Shown: positions 35,606-46,161 of the stretch, in pieces
Numbering within the stretch: the first letter of the stretch is position 1
Layout of the letters: every line of letters begins with the position of its first letter
NCBI GenBank assembly: GCA_963576475.1
Contig: OY754970.1
Coordinates: 28,099,091 to 28,163,090 of the forward strand
DNA: 64,000 nt
Direction of reading: 5' to 3'
Source: Molanna angustata
Lineage: Eukaryota; Arthropoda; Insecta; Trichoptera; Molannidae
Translations under genes and position numbers: made by a program
The notes under the pieces: model-generated
What the model was told of the DNA's origin: nothing
Seen by the model: the letters and a program-made list of their open reading frames with translations, nothing else
Database searches by the model: none

Positions 35606-35941
35606 AGCACCTGTTGTTTCACTGTATTAGCACTAATTACTCCAAAAATAACTCCTTTCTTTCCGGCTCCTGATATCTTGTATATGAAAACAAATCTAGA
35701 TTATAATGGGCAAGTTGTTGATCTTAAGAAATTAAGAAGAGGAAGAAACAGAGATGAAGAACTCTCTTTATTGTGGCCAGAAGGAAAGCCTTTGTCAGCA
35801 GAAAAACTTAAAGATCTCAAAGAAATTTTAGAGCTCGTACCTAAAGATGTAAACAGTTTTTATAATTTTCTAGACTCTGTACTGAAAACTTTATTGACGA
35901 CTGGCTTTTGTGTCCCGCCGTTGGCCAAGAATGTAAATTAG
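35606..35941 (+). CDS. Coding-like terminal reading frame, possibly transposon-derived
   Basis: The frame is open from 35606 to a TAG at 35939. It includes ALITPKITPFFPAPDILYMK, DLKKLRRGRNRDEELSLLWP and EGKPLSAEKLKDLKEILELV, then KDVNSFYNFL. The charged, K/E/L-rich composition and balanced codons contrast with its surroundings and look truly coding. The LWPEGKPLSxxKxKDL..xxxPxxxxxFY pattern resembles C-terminal regions of transposon-encoded proteins, a weak recollection and not a match. An acceptor-like TTTCACTGTATTAG ends at 35630. The terminal part may continue at 38.55 kb. Confidence 0.5.
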   Translation, partial: STCCFTVLALITPKITPFFPAPDILYMKTNLDYNGQVVDLKKLRRGRNRDEELSLLWPEGKPLSAEKLKDLKEILELVPKDVNSFYNFLDSVLKTLLTTGFCVPPLAKNVN

Positions 35942-36039
35942 TGAAGGAATAAGCAATCGTTTATATAATATTGTCACAAAAAATATTTGCTAATTCGTAG
36001 TATGAAAAGTAGTTTGAAATTTAATTGAGTTTAAGCGAT

Positions 36040-36660
36040 GTGAAATGTTCATGTGATGGCCACAACCCATTTGTTTTTATATATAAGTAGGTACATACAA
36101 TGTCTGCACGCATGGACTATGGTAAATGGTTTTAAATATGACTGATTATAAAGAGACAACGTTGTAAAGACTTTGGATTTGGCCACAACCCCTATTTTTA
36201 TATATTGTCATCGAACGCAAATGTGTTTTAAATATTTAGTAATTTTGGATGATGGGAAATGGCTTAAAAATTAAATAAACAAAAGTACTGAAAAGATTCT
36301 AGTGTTGGTCACATCTCATTCGTTTTTATATTTTTCGTCAAGTGTGCATACCTATAGATTATTATATTTTTGCACAATAAAACTGATCTACATTACAGAA
36401 GAAGACTTAAATAGTTTTTAATTTGAATATAAACGTTGTGAAGAGTCCAGTAATGGCCACAACCCCGATTTTTTAATATATTGTCATCAAAATCAAATAT
36501 GTAGTTATTGAAAATTAAGCAATATATGATGATATAATAAATGGTGTAAATTTCGATTGAAAAAAAGTTTTGAGAAGATTCTAGTGATGGTCACATCCCA
36601 TTCGTTTTATGTATTTTCGTCAAGTGTGCATGTTGTTTATAATATTTCTATACAATAGAC
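36040..36660. repeat. Degenerate tandem array, about 130-bp unit, 5 copies
   Basis: Anchors GGCCACAACCC or GGTCACATC recur near 36058, 36186, 36307, 36452 and 36586 (spacing 121-145 bp). Each is followed by an ATTTTTATAT..GTCATC or GTCAAGTGTGCAT segment. Two alternating sub-types are visible. Single copies lie near 12508 and 14005. Strongly diverged, so the array is old. Confidence 0.8.
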
Positions 36661-37605
36661 TATAAGACTTAAAACTAACCCAAAAGACTAAATGAAAAAA
36701 AAGAATAAGTATAAGACTATAACAAATAGTTTGTAATAAAAACTGACCCAATGGTCTACATAAAAGATGCAATAGAAGAATTACACAATAGTAAATGTAT
36801 TATATAAAAAACTGACCAAATGGTCTTCATAAAAGAAGAAGAAGATGAATTGAAATATAGGAAATATTTTATATAAAATTCACCCAACGTCTACATTAAA
36901 TAAGAAAACGAAGAATTAGACTTAAGGAAATAGTTTGTATAAAAACTAACCAAAAGATCTACAAAAAATAAGAAAAAGAAGAATTAGACTATAGAAAGTA
37001 GTTAATATAAAAACTGACCCAAAGGTCTACATATGAGAAGAATAATTATACGTCAGGAAATAGATTGTATAAAAACTAACGCAAAGGTCAACATAACAGA
37101 AGACGAAGAAGAATTAGACTAAAGGAAAAGTTTGCATGAAAACTCTCCCTTAGTCTACATAAAAGAGGAAAAATTAGACTATAGGAAGTTAGTTTATACA
37201 AAATTCAACAAAGGTCTACATAAAATTAGAAAAAGAAGAAATACGTTAAAAGAAATAGTTGGTATCAAAACTGGCCCAGAGATCTACATAAAATAAGAAG
37301 AAAAAGAATTAGATAATAGTAATAAGTTTGTATAAAAACTCACCCAAAGGGCTACATAAAAGAAGAGGAAGAAGATGAATTAGACTATAGGAAATAGTTT
37401 GTATAAAAACTCACCCAAGGTCTACATAAATTAAGAAAAAGAAAAATTAGACTATAGGAAATAGTTTATTTATGAACTGTCCCAAATGACTTCACAAAAG
37501 AAGAGGAAGAAAAATTAAACTCCAAGAAATAGTTTGTACAAAAAATCACCCAAAGGTCTACTTAAATAAAAGAAGAATTTCACTATAGGAAATATTTTGT
37601 AGATT
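36661..37605. repeat. Degenerate tandem array, about 67-bp unit, 14 copies
   Basis: Unit phrases AAATAGTTTGTATAAAAACT, CACCCAAAGGTCTACATAAA and AGAAGAAGAATTAGACTATAGG repeat in order. The GGTCTA anchor lies at about 36686, 36754, 36820, 36887, 36955, 37024, 37085, 37152, 37211, 37279, 37346, 37419, 37486 and 37555. The plus strand is extremely purine-rich (A/G). No frame runs through it. Confidence 0.9.
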
Positions 37606-38438
37606 GAATGACATGTGTATTGTAGTTAACCTAAGATAGTTTAATAATTTTCCTATACGAAATTAGTATATTGTTGGTTTTTAAGTAGTATTAAGTATGT
37701 AGGTACCTACCTACAATGATGTTCTAAATTAATTCGAATTCGATTTATAACAAATTTTATTTGAATATCAGAATGTGTCCGTTACCATAGTAACCATAGA
37801 ACATGTAAAAAATATCAAATGGTTTGTAGACATTGGTTTGTTCGATGCCATAAAAATGAAAATTGTCCGAAATATCAAATATTATATACAAATTATGCAA
37901 TTTTATTATGCCTATATCTTTACTAATAATTAACAGACTTTTACAATATACGTCTTAAAACTTGCTGTAATGTCTTGTGTTTCATTTAATTATTTCATAA
38001 TTATATTTATTTCAAAGGTTTATTATTTTCAAGAACATATTCATTCGGTAGGAAAATGAAATATTGTATGAAAAGATATTAAAATGGCGGCATTTATGTA
38101 CAAAACGCTTACTTTAAAAATAAGTTAAACATTTTAATTATACAAAATATTCACCATGTTTTTCACTTAAACGCTAAGTTATACTTGAAAGTAAATTTTT
38201 TTCGTGTAAATACGTACTTCTATCTTTTAAACTAACAGATATTTGCGTGCAAAATGTACACTTTTTTGACAGATACGACTTGGAAAATTTTGTATGAAAA
38301 AAATAATTATTGAAATATTTTTAAAATTCAGCATTTTTATCGCATTATTTTTAGCGTGACACTGCATCAGGTATACAGGTACACGTTCGCACATAAATTA
38401 GATTTTTAGATGCTCTTGGTTTTTCAGAAGGCGTGAGA

Positions 38439-38440
<2 letters not shown>
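37606..38440. other. AT-rich non-coding stretch
   Basis: Includes GTAGGTACCTACC at about 37699, a palindrome common in lepidopteran DNA. No gene supported. Confidence 0.4.
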
Positions 38441-38509
<69 letters not shown>

Positions 38510-38519
38510 ACACACACAG
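38441..38519. repeat. (CA)n microsatellite
   Basis: About 79 bp of CA dinucleotides with single T and G interruptions near the end. Confidence 0.97.
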
Positions 38520-38551
38520 ACACTAACATTTTGATTGCTTTATTACTTTAG

Positions 38552-38622
38552 ATATAGAAGGATTCGGAAACGTTGTATTAGATTTTGAGGATGATGTTGA
38601 ACATCAAAATATTCCTATTTGA
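38552..38622 (+). CDS. Candidate terminal coding exon
   Basis: A pyrimidine-rich TTTATTACTTTAG acceptor ends at 38551. With one base from an upstream exon, the frame reads DIEGFGNVVLDFEDDVEHQN, then IPI and TGA. AATAAA follows at 38653, 31 nt after the stop. An acidic end of this kind fits the C terminus of the frame at 35.6-35.9 kb, so both may belong to one plus-strand gene or decayed element. Short, with no homologue recognised. Confidence 0.4.
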
Positions 38623-39440
38623 TTTTTTTTACTGAAAATATTACATCAGCACAATAAAATATTTACTATTATTAATGTTACATTCATACCAAAAGTAAAA
38701 CCATAATGCTTTATTATGTTTTTTTTATATTTTATGAGAAGTAACTACACATGACACATTTTCGCTTTTTAGTTATTGCATAAGAAATAGTTTTTAAAGT
38801 GTTCTGTAAAAATGTGTTATCCCACTTTTTCATTAAATTTTTGTATTAATAAATAATAAATAAGAAAATTTTACAACATTATTTCATTGCTATAACTACT
38901 TTTTATATATTAAACGAAACAGCAAAGCTAAATATTTAACCACAATTTTTAAAGACGCGTTGGAATATGCCTGATTTTTAACATCAATTATCTCAGTTTG
39001 TAGTTGATGTGGCTTAACGCATTTTTGCATAACACCAGCCAATTATAGGTCTCCGCTGATAGGCCATACCATCAGTTGCAGGATGAAAAATACAACATCA
39101 CAATATATTCGGTTTCTGTAATAGATAAAGTTTCATCCTGCAGCCGAGGTAAACATAATATTACTTACAATAAATGTTAAAATTACAATAAAAATTACAA
39201 TAAAAATGAAAATATCAAATTACAATAAAAAAAAGTTCATACCTATTCACAAGCAAATCACATATCATTAAAGAACTTAGCACTAAGAACATTTCTCGCC
39301 TTTGTGATACTACACTGGAATACCTACGTCAAATTCTGGTGAGTTTAGTATTGAATTATTTACATTGTTACAAACACGCCAAAGAAATTAATTTTGTCGA
39401 TAATTAGTGGATACTTGTTTTAAAGAGAATATAGGATTAT
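38623..39440. other. AT-rich non-coding stretch
   Basis: An inverted pair ACCATCAGTTGCAGGATGAA / AAGTTTCATCCTGCAG lies at about 39068-39145. A run of ATTACAATAAAA repeats lies at 39170-39230. No gene. Confidence 0.4.
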
Positions 39441-39441
39441 G

Positions 39442-39568
39442 GCAAATATTAATTTAACACGCACCCAATAACAAGTTACCACATTCTGGAGACTTACGAT
39501 ATTAATCGTCTCACAAATCCAGACTGAAAACACAATTTAAAACTGTGTCTCCACCGGGAATCGAACAT
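39442..39568 (-). repeat. SINE family A copy, both ends truncated
   Basis: Body from CAAATATTAATTTAACACGC to the B box ACCGGGAATCGAAC, where it stops abruptly. The A box and 3' tail are missing. Close in sequence to the 8.03-kb copy. Confidence 0.85.
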
Positions 39569-39676
39569 ATTCGGGTATAACATATTCGAACGCTATTAAA
39601 TGAACTATTTTCATTATAAACTTTTTTTTTAGAAACTGAATTATTAGAAGAGCAAGAACGAGTGGATAGTTCAGAT

Positions 39677-39830
39677 GGGTGGTGGCAGAGCAGTTAGCGC
39701 GCTGGGTTTGTAATCCAGTGGTCGCGAATTCGAATCATGCCACGACCGATTTCGTTATAGCACAACATTTATGCTTAATTTAGGGAATATTTGAGGATGT
39801 ATATGTAATTTTTACAAGGACATATTCATT
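39677..39830 (+). repeat. SINE family C copy (tRNA-Thr-like), copy 1
   Basis: The head GGGTGGTGGCAGAGCAGTTA includes an A box, then an anticodon arm CTGGG-TTTGTAA-TCCAG with TGT at the anticodon position, then a B-box-like AATTCGAATC. The body CGACCGATTTCGTTA..GCACAA..TTTAGGGAA is shared with 54014-54160. Unlike the other copy it has no TTTA tail. Confidence 0.88.
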
Positions 39831-40624
39831 AAAAAAAACTCCTTTTACTGGTTCTGACAATACGCTATCCTTTTAAAGTCCCTCGTGCAAAGGAAAGGTT
39901 CATCTTCATCTGGGTCACAATCCTAAGATTGGTCTGCACCAAACACTAGATCTTTACACTTATCTCTGTCGTCCGCCAGTCTCTTCAGGAAAGGTAGATT
40001 ATATTTAATACCGGTTCTTAGGTTTATCTTCTTCTTCAAACTTCGAGACTGTTGTCAATCGGTCACAGTTATTGAAGTCTACTTAATTTCATTTGATCTA
40101 ATAAAATATACGACTATATATTGTATGTAATGTTTATATTCAAACTTTTTTTTGTATACAAAGTGAAACACTTAGTACGATCCTGTCCCTGTTGTGTCAT
40201 AGATGAAAGTAACTAAGCGGGCTTAAATATTTTACATCGCTTAAGAAAGTATTTTAATGAAATATATTTTAATCGATTTGCATTATCAGGGAAATTTACC
40301 TGAACACTTCACTATAGATTGCACTATTTTTAATAAATATTTAATTATATGAACTGACAGAAATCTTTTAATAATTTATCATAGTAAATTGATCATTAGT
40401 ATAGAATTCAAAAATATATTTCTGGAAAAGTCATTATTTATCAAATCTCAATAATGGAATCCAGTTAAATTCATGATCATAAACGTCGGTATTGAAATTA
40501 ATAATTAATTGAACTATCATTTTTACCATGAAATAGAGAAGAGTAATGATTTCACAATTTTTAAGCATATTTTTTACGTCAATTTCTCAATGGGTACTAC
40601 TTTGCTGCAGCATCTACTTTGTTG
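39831..40624. other. Non-coding stretch
   Basis: No supported gene. Positions 39880-40080 are slightly GC-richer and unrecognised. Confidence 0.4.
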
Positions 40625-40700
40625 AAGTACCTAATTTGCTGTAGTAGGTACCTACTTTGTTGAAGTACCTAATTTGCTGTAGTAGGTACCTACTTTGTTA
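40625..40700. repeat. 38-bp tandem duplication
   Basis: AAGTACCTAATTTGCTGTAG plus TAGGTACCTACTTTGTTG occurs at 40625 and again at 40663. A partial copy precedes. Confidence 0.88.
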
Positions 40701-40744
40701 CTTTACTTTGTGTTTGGTTGCTTTAACGAAACTACCAAAAAGGC

Positions 40745-41146
40745 GAATATTTTTATTATTGCATATGCGCAAACATTGGATTTTTTTCCCTGTCGGGAGT
40801 CAAAGATATTTTTTAACAGATTTTTAATTATCTCAATAGAGACGAAGTTGGAATATTTATTGTAGGAGAACCGGGAAATCAAGGCACCTACAGGGCTTAC
40901 GACCTGTCATCGGCTGGTTTACGTGATCACTTTATGCGCTTGCGCAACGTTCACCAATTATGCCTTTTTAATGAGATCCCTATCAATTCAATTTTGAAAG
41001 TTCTATATATTGATAGCGCATAAAGTGATCACGTAAACCAGCCGATGACAGGTCGTAAGCCCTGTAGGTGCCTTGATTTCCCGGTTCTCCTAGAATAAAT
41101 ATTCCAACTTCGTCTCTATTGAGATAATTAAAAATCTGTTAAAAAA
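40745..41146 (+). mobile_element. Foldback family FB1, inverted form (copy 2)
   Basis: Two 131-nt arms (40809-40939 and 41016-41146) are reverse complements with a single mismatch. They enclose a 76-bp spacer. Left of the first arm is a 64-bp extension, GAATATTTTTATTATTGCAT.. to ..GGGAGTCAAAGATA. The right arm is flush with the end. Direct repeats TACCAAAAAGGC (40733-40744 and 41147-41158) flank the whole. No frame. The near-perfect arms point to recent origin. Confidence 0.93.
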
Positions 41147-41158
41147 TACCAAAAAGGC

Positions 41159-41875
41159 ATTATGCCTTCTGTACCATATATTAACATAATTGGATGAACA
41201 AAAAGATAGATAGTATAATTTAATCATTTTCTCTTACATATTTTCATAATTTTGACTAATTTGACCATCATCACTTTTATTCATTTTCATTTATATAATG
41301 TTTAATTCTCCTCTGCTTGACCTTGAACAAGTCTTGAAATAAGAAAAGGTAAAAAGAAAATCCATTAACTAGACCTAATAAATCTTTAAAATACCCCAAG
41401 TTCTTCATTCCTTTGGGGGTGTATCAACTAGGGGGTGATCAATACATTCCCCTCATTCCCTTCTCCTACCTTTCCTACATCTTCTATTTTCTTTTTCTCT
41501 ATTAGGTACTTTTCACACAATTGCATGTAAGCACAAAAGCGTCTGTCCACGTAAACTCAATTAATTTACGTCCCAAAATTTCCTGCCAATAGTTGGCCGT
41601 TTATAAGTACCTAATTGTTCCTTTTGAGAAGCTAAAATATGATATAATTTTTAAAAAAAAACTGGTGTTGATGCAGATATTTTCGAAGATAGCTTGCCGG
41701 TCTTCAAAAATATTTGTTTGGATCTTTCTTACATCGATAGCTGTCAACTCATATAGCTGCAGTCGATCTATTGCCACATTTTTTTCCTTATTATTATTTT
41801 TTTTATATTATAATTTCATTGAAGCTTTGATTGGTACATTTATTTCGTTAACAATTTTATTTTAATTCTTCTTTT
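41159..41875. other. AT-rich non-coding stretch
   Basis: The 90-codon frame at 41593-41865 is dominated by F, I, L and S from T-rich sequence and has no family signature. Confidence 0.4.
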
Positions 41876-42016
41876 ATACGCAAGCGCAAAAAGTGATCAC
41901 GTATGCCAGCCGATGACAGGTCGTGAGCCCTGTAGGTTTTTTGACCTGGTTCTCCTCAAATATTTCAACTTCGTCTCTTTTGAGATATTAATTTGCAATC
42001 AAAAAAATATTCGATT
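41876..42016 (-). mobile_element. Foldback family FB1, single-arm copy (copy 3)
   Basis: One arm only, from ACGCAAGCGCAAAAAGTGAT through CCGATGACAGGTCGTGAGCC to CTTCGTCTCTTTTGAGATAT. It ends in the family terminal string GCAATCAAAAAAATATTCGA. More diverged than the other copies. Confidence 0.85.
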
Positions 42017-42639
42017 AAAAAATTTTCTTGTTAAATCTTCTGTTAACCTCTTTCTTTAAAATTTCAATATGAAAACTAATGCAGGTCGGTGGTATTTGAT
42101 TGGTGATAAAAACACAAAAGTGTACTTGTATGGTCATCTCGTCGCTTTTAATGGAACTATTTTAACCTTTAATAATTTTTGGGTAGCGTTGAGATATATA
42201 CATATACATACATATTATGAAGAGAGTGTTTTTACCCCTCCACCCCACTACGCCGCTCCCGACGGACGTCCCTTGGTCTTAATTAGGACTCGAATCTGTA
42301 GCGGACACACACGCACCCCCACGCACACAAACAACCCCTATATTTCACACTAAGATGGAAAATATTCTACTTGGATATGTTCAAACGATCGAGGATTGCA
42401 CGTGATTTTAGAAACTACATAAATATTCTTACGTTTGTTTTTTTATTGTATAAATGAAATTTCATCACAATTAATCTGAACTAAAATAACCTTTAAAAAA
42501 ATATGATTTTCCAACTAGTAGTTTCCAACATTTTTTTAAATTACCCTTAAGTAAGTTTACTGTGTTCAAAACTATCACTTAAACTTGGAAAAGGAACAAA
42601 TATATCCGAAAAATTTAACTATGTGGATCCACTAAGTCG
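42017..42639. other. Non-coding stretch
   Basis: The 94-codon frame at 42069-42353 passes through a CA-rich patch (42305-42340). Not recognised. Confidence 0.4.
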
Positions 42640-42933
42640 CTGCCTGCCATGCATCACGAAGAAACTGACATGCATCACCTGGCTTCGACCAACCCCGTAA
42701 AATATGTAATGGTCGGCTCTAAACAGAGTCCGCACGGGCCACGGCAAATATGCGGACTTCTTCAAATGCGGATGGTTATATTCCCCCGATTGTGATTGTG
42801 GGGCGGAAAGGCAGACAGTGAGCCACATTGTGTCCGAATGTGCTCACAGGGCATATCAGGGCCATCTAGTTGACTTCATACTGTTAAGTGAGTAGGCTCT
42901 TGAGTACCTGAGAACCAATGGCATAAACCTCTG
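42640..42933 (+). pseudogene. Jockey/CR1-like LINE C-terminal domain fragment
   Basis: The plus-strand translation gives PGFDQPRK, then after a frameshift ALNRVRTGHGKYADFFKCGW, then SPDCDCGAERQTVSHIVSEC and AHRAYQGHLVDFILLSE, a stop, and ALEYLRTNGINL with the final stop. NRxRTGHG..CxCGxxxQTxxHIxxEC is the zinc-knuckle-like C-terminal domain of arthropod non-LTR reverse transcriptases (family knowledge). One frameshift and one internal stop make it non-functional. About 90 bp of 3' UTR may follow. Confidence 0.9.
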
Positions 42934-44046
42934 ACAAGCGGTGCTGCTCTGACGGTCTGACCCTGACGAGCAGTGCTGTGCAAACAATTTGTTATTGTAT
43001 TCCTGACGTGATGTAATACTACGACCAAACGATAAAAAGTAATAAATAACTATGTAGAGTTTTAATATACGCTATATTCACTATAGTCAAACTTAGCCTT
43101 CGTTGTAGCTAACATTCTCGGAGAAATGACGAATCACAATTCTTAAAATACTTTTTTAATGATTCTTCATTTTGGTTTTATTTTTGTTTGAGGCTGTGGA
43201 TTTATTTATTTATCTAGTGCCAAAAACCTGCCAATTTTGGCCGGAAAAATCCAAGGAACTGGTGTTCGGTCCATACAAAGAATTTAGTTCTATAATGAGT
43301 GATATGGCCATCACCCCTCGCACCCAATAATTATTATTTTTGAAATTTATTGCACTGTTAAAATAAATAAATGACACGAAAAATGTATAAGACAAAAAAA
43401 TACTATTAACAGAAAAAAATCGATGCAATTAATAAGAAATTATATCGCCATATCACATAAAAGAGTTTAATTTAAAAAGCCAGACACATAGGTATATAAA
43501 GAGATTGATATAATAAAAAGTTATATTGTTTCCATAGAATCAAAAGAATGGTTCCCATTCGTGGTAAAGTGTCATATGGTACGTGAAAACATTATGTATG
43601 TCTCGTCTCCATCAAATGTAGACCTTAACTCCGTCATCCTGTATTGTGTATATTAAATGTACCAGGGTGCGGACAGTGGACAACATTACTGGACAATCAG
43701 GTTCATTATGGGCCCTGTTGATTATGCCACAGATGGTTTATTAACAGAAAATTCATCTCATTTTCACACTTCACTGTTTTCGAGAAAGATATAACTGATA
43801 TTATTTGCGAATTTCGTTTCCCTCGCAGTTTTCTTTGTAACCTTATCATATTATGTTTCATTGAAGAATTTCCATTCGTTTGCCAAATTTGTTGTTCTAT
43901 TTTATTCAATAATAAGTATTGTGGTGAGATAATTTAATGTTTCATTCAGAAATTTACCAGGAAGTTATTTAAAGGAAGCGTAAAACAAATATAACCTAAT
44001 ATTTTTAAATTCATAAATTAAATGTGTAGAACCACAATAACTTTAG
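42934..44046. other. AT-rich non-coding stretch
   Basis: No supported gene. Small frames at 43210-43428 and 43706-43909 (minus) have no coding character. Confidence 0.4.
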
Positions 44047-44238
44047 TGGAAATGGACGGGATGCGTAGCCAGATGGTCGAACGATAAGTGGACAAGGTGT
44101 GCAGACTTGGAGACCTCGTGCCACAAATTGAGGTGTTGGGCGGCCGCAGACATGTCCTAGATACAAATTGCACGGGACAGGACGACGTGGAGTCCAATGG
44201 AGGAGGCCTTCGTTCAGGAGTGGACCGAAATAGGCTGA
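44047..44238 (+). pseudogene. LINE 3' end (EEAFVQEWTEIG type), copy 1
   Basis: The plus frame gives WKWTGCVARWSNDKWTRCAD, a region shifted out of frame, then IQIARDRTTWSPMEEAFVQE and WTEIG with a stop. The W.W.GH/C.AR.. start, ARDRxxW and EExFVQxW motifs are the C-terminal end of RTE-like elements. It is the same type as 59492-59805. The shift in the middle marks it as a pseudogene. Confidence 0.85.
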
Positions 44239-44369
44239 AGAAAAATAACCACAGTTATTTGTATTTTACAGAAGCGTTTTCACTTGATCTCGCTAGCAAT
44301 TACATAAAAGGATTACATAAATTTACGAGTTACTTTAATTCTAATAAAAACTTTCGTAATGAAAATCTC

Positions 44370-44640
44370 TAGTTGTGGCTCTGCAACCCAGGTCGGATCT
44401 TAGCCTCCTGCAGAGCCCGTCTCCATGACTGTCGGTATTGTGATGCATTACGTCATTTATGGATACCGGTTTTGTTTGCATTCTTCACAACTCCGTCCAG
44501 CCATCGAAGCTTCTGCCTTCCAATTCTTCTTCGTGCCCCCAGTGCACCATTCATAATTCGTCTCGGGATGTCTTCTTCTCTGGATGTGTCCGGCCCATCT
44601 GAGTCTGAGCCCATGGTAGGATCCTTGTATAGATCTTCGT
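44370..44640 (-). pseudogene. LINE 3' end (GRxxLRWLDGV type)
   Basis: The minus-strand frames give LRWAGHIQRR, then a shift to RIMNGALGARRRIGRQKLRW LDGVVKNA, then RQSWRRALQEAKIRPGLQSH N and stop. This is the same type of element as the split LINE at 29.4 kb (GRPMLRWLDG..EEAKAQG). Two frameshifts. The plus-strand 90-codon frame here is a shadow. Confidence 0.85.
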
Positions 44641-45485
44641 ATTGAAAATACTTCTAAATAATGACATTAAATTATTATTATTATTATTCATTCGTAAAAA
44701 CATATTGAAACTTGTAAATATTGATTACTTTATTGTATAAACTAGCCATCTGAAATCACTACCAAAAAGACCAAATTATTTCTTAGAACCAATACAATTA
44801 CAAATAATACAGAAGCTCACACATATTGTTGCACAAATATATGTGTACTCTTCGTCCCCCATACATATCCTGGCTGAGATTGTGCTGAGGACGTAGAACA
44901 GTGACCGGGGAGAGTTTTGAGAGGGAGATTTACTCGTTCGTATTTCTCCACTATGTCCGAATACTTATTTAACCCTTGTTTGAAGGGCCCCAGGCCGATG
45001 GAATAGTAAAAGTTTACCTTCCTAAAATATCCATCGTCCGAATGTGACCCTCAATTTTAAGATTGAATGTAGTAAATAATTGTTTATTGAACGCAAATTT
45101 TACGACGTCTCGGCTCGTGGGGACGAAACAAATACTATGCTCATTAATTTGGTGCGTAGTTTATATAGGAATATTAAATTATGTATTTTGATTCGAGTAG
45201 GTACGTGCTATATTTATGAGTTTCGCAAGTATTCACATAAACCAGCGGATGTCGTTTCGTATATGATGTGTTTAATAAATGTGTATAAATTGATTTCCAT
45301 CCCTACCTACTATATTTTAAACTCTTATTTTCAAATAAAATCAACTAGGCTATGGAATAACTTCATTCTTCGTTAATTATGGAAATACTTGATTGATGAT
45401 GGATATATTGTGTGTACATGCATTAAATGAATAAATATATCAATTCCTACGATTTTATCAATTATTTTTTGTTAAATATATATTT
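44641..45485. other. Non-coding stretch
   Basis: The 98-codon frame at 45080-45376 is the longest open stretch nearby, with a Y/I/K-rich composition, and is not recognised. A (TTA)n run lies at about 44672-44690. Confidence 0.35.
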
Positions 45486-45701
45486 TTATATTGCTTCTCG
45501 GGCAAATAACAGGTAGGTACTATGTCAAATATTAATTTAGCAGCACCCAATAACAAGTTGGCACATTCTGGAGAATCACGATATTAATTGTCCCACAGAT
45601 CCAGACTGAAAACACAATTAAAATTTGTGTCTCCATCGGGAATCGAACCCGGGACCTTTGGAACAGCAGTCAGATACCTTACCAATTGACCCACGAAGGC
45701 C
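45486..45701 (-). repeat. SINE family A, near full-length copy
   Basis: Collinear with the 8.03-kb copy, from the head GGCCTTCGTGGGTCAATTGG with an intact B box (GGTTCGATTCC) to GAAGCAATATAA. The (TTTA)n tail is absent, and the GTACTATG segment has gained GTAG. Confidence 0.9.
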
Positions 45702-45764
45702 GACAATTATAACAATGACAATTATTTAAATAATCTGTTCCAACTAATTATGAATGGCAAAATA

Positions 45765-45905
45765 TAGGGAAACCGAGAAATAGGAAGCTATGGCTCCACA
45801 ACACTCATGAGTGGATCAGCATCATTGGCGGATAGAGATGTCTTCTCATCATTTGTCGCCATCTTCGGGGGGGGGGGGGCTGATATGGCACGAAGAAGAA
45901 GAAGA
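45765..45905 (+). pseudogene. LINE 3' end (RRKLWLHN..DMARRRRR type)
   Basis: The plus-strand frames show GKPRNRKLWLHNTHEWISII, then after a shift RDVFSSFVAIFGGG and ADMARRRRRK. RxRKxWLHN followed by a short R-rich ending is typical of another non-LTR C terminus. A 13-G run (45867-45879) lies in it, which is rare in this AT-rich window. Confidence 0.65.
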
Positions 45906-46161
45906 AAATACTCTTCTCTTCTTTTTCTCGTTCTTCTTTCCTATAGATCCATAAGATCTATTCCTGCCACTAAGTCATCTCCTGTGACGTAGAAAAAATA
46001 TTTTTTCTAAAATCCAGAATTACAAACTTAATTATTTGTAATTCTGATCATTTTAATTCTCAGTGTAGAAGACAATCATGATTATCAAAGAATAAGAACA
46101 AGTTGATGAATATTTGTACGCGTAAATATATTTCATTTATATAGAAAAAGACTAGATTGAC

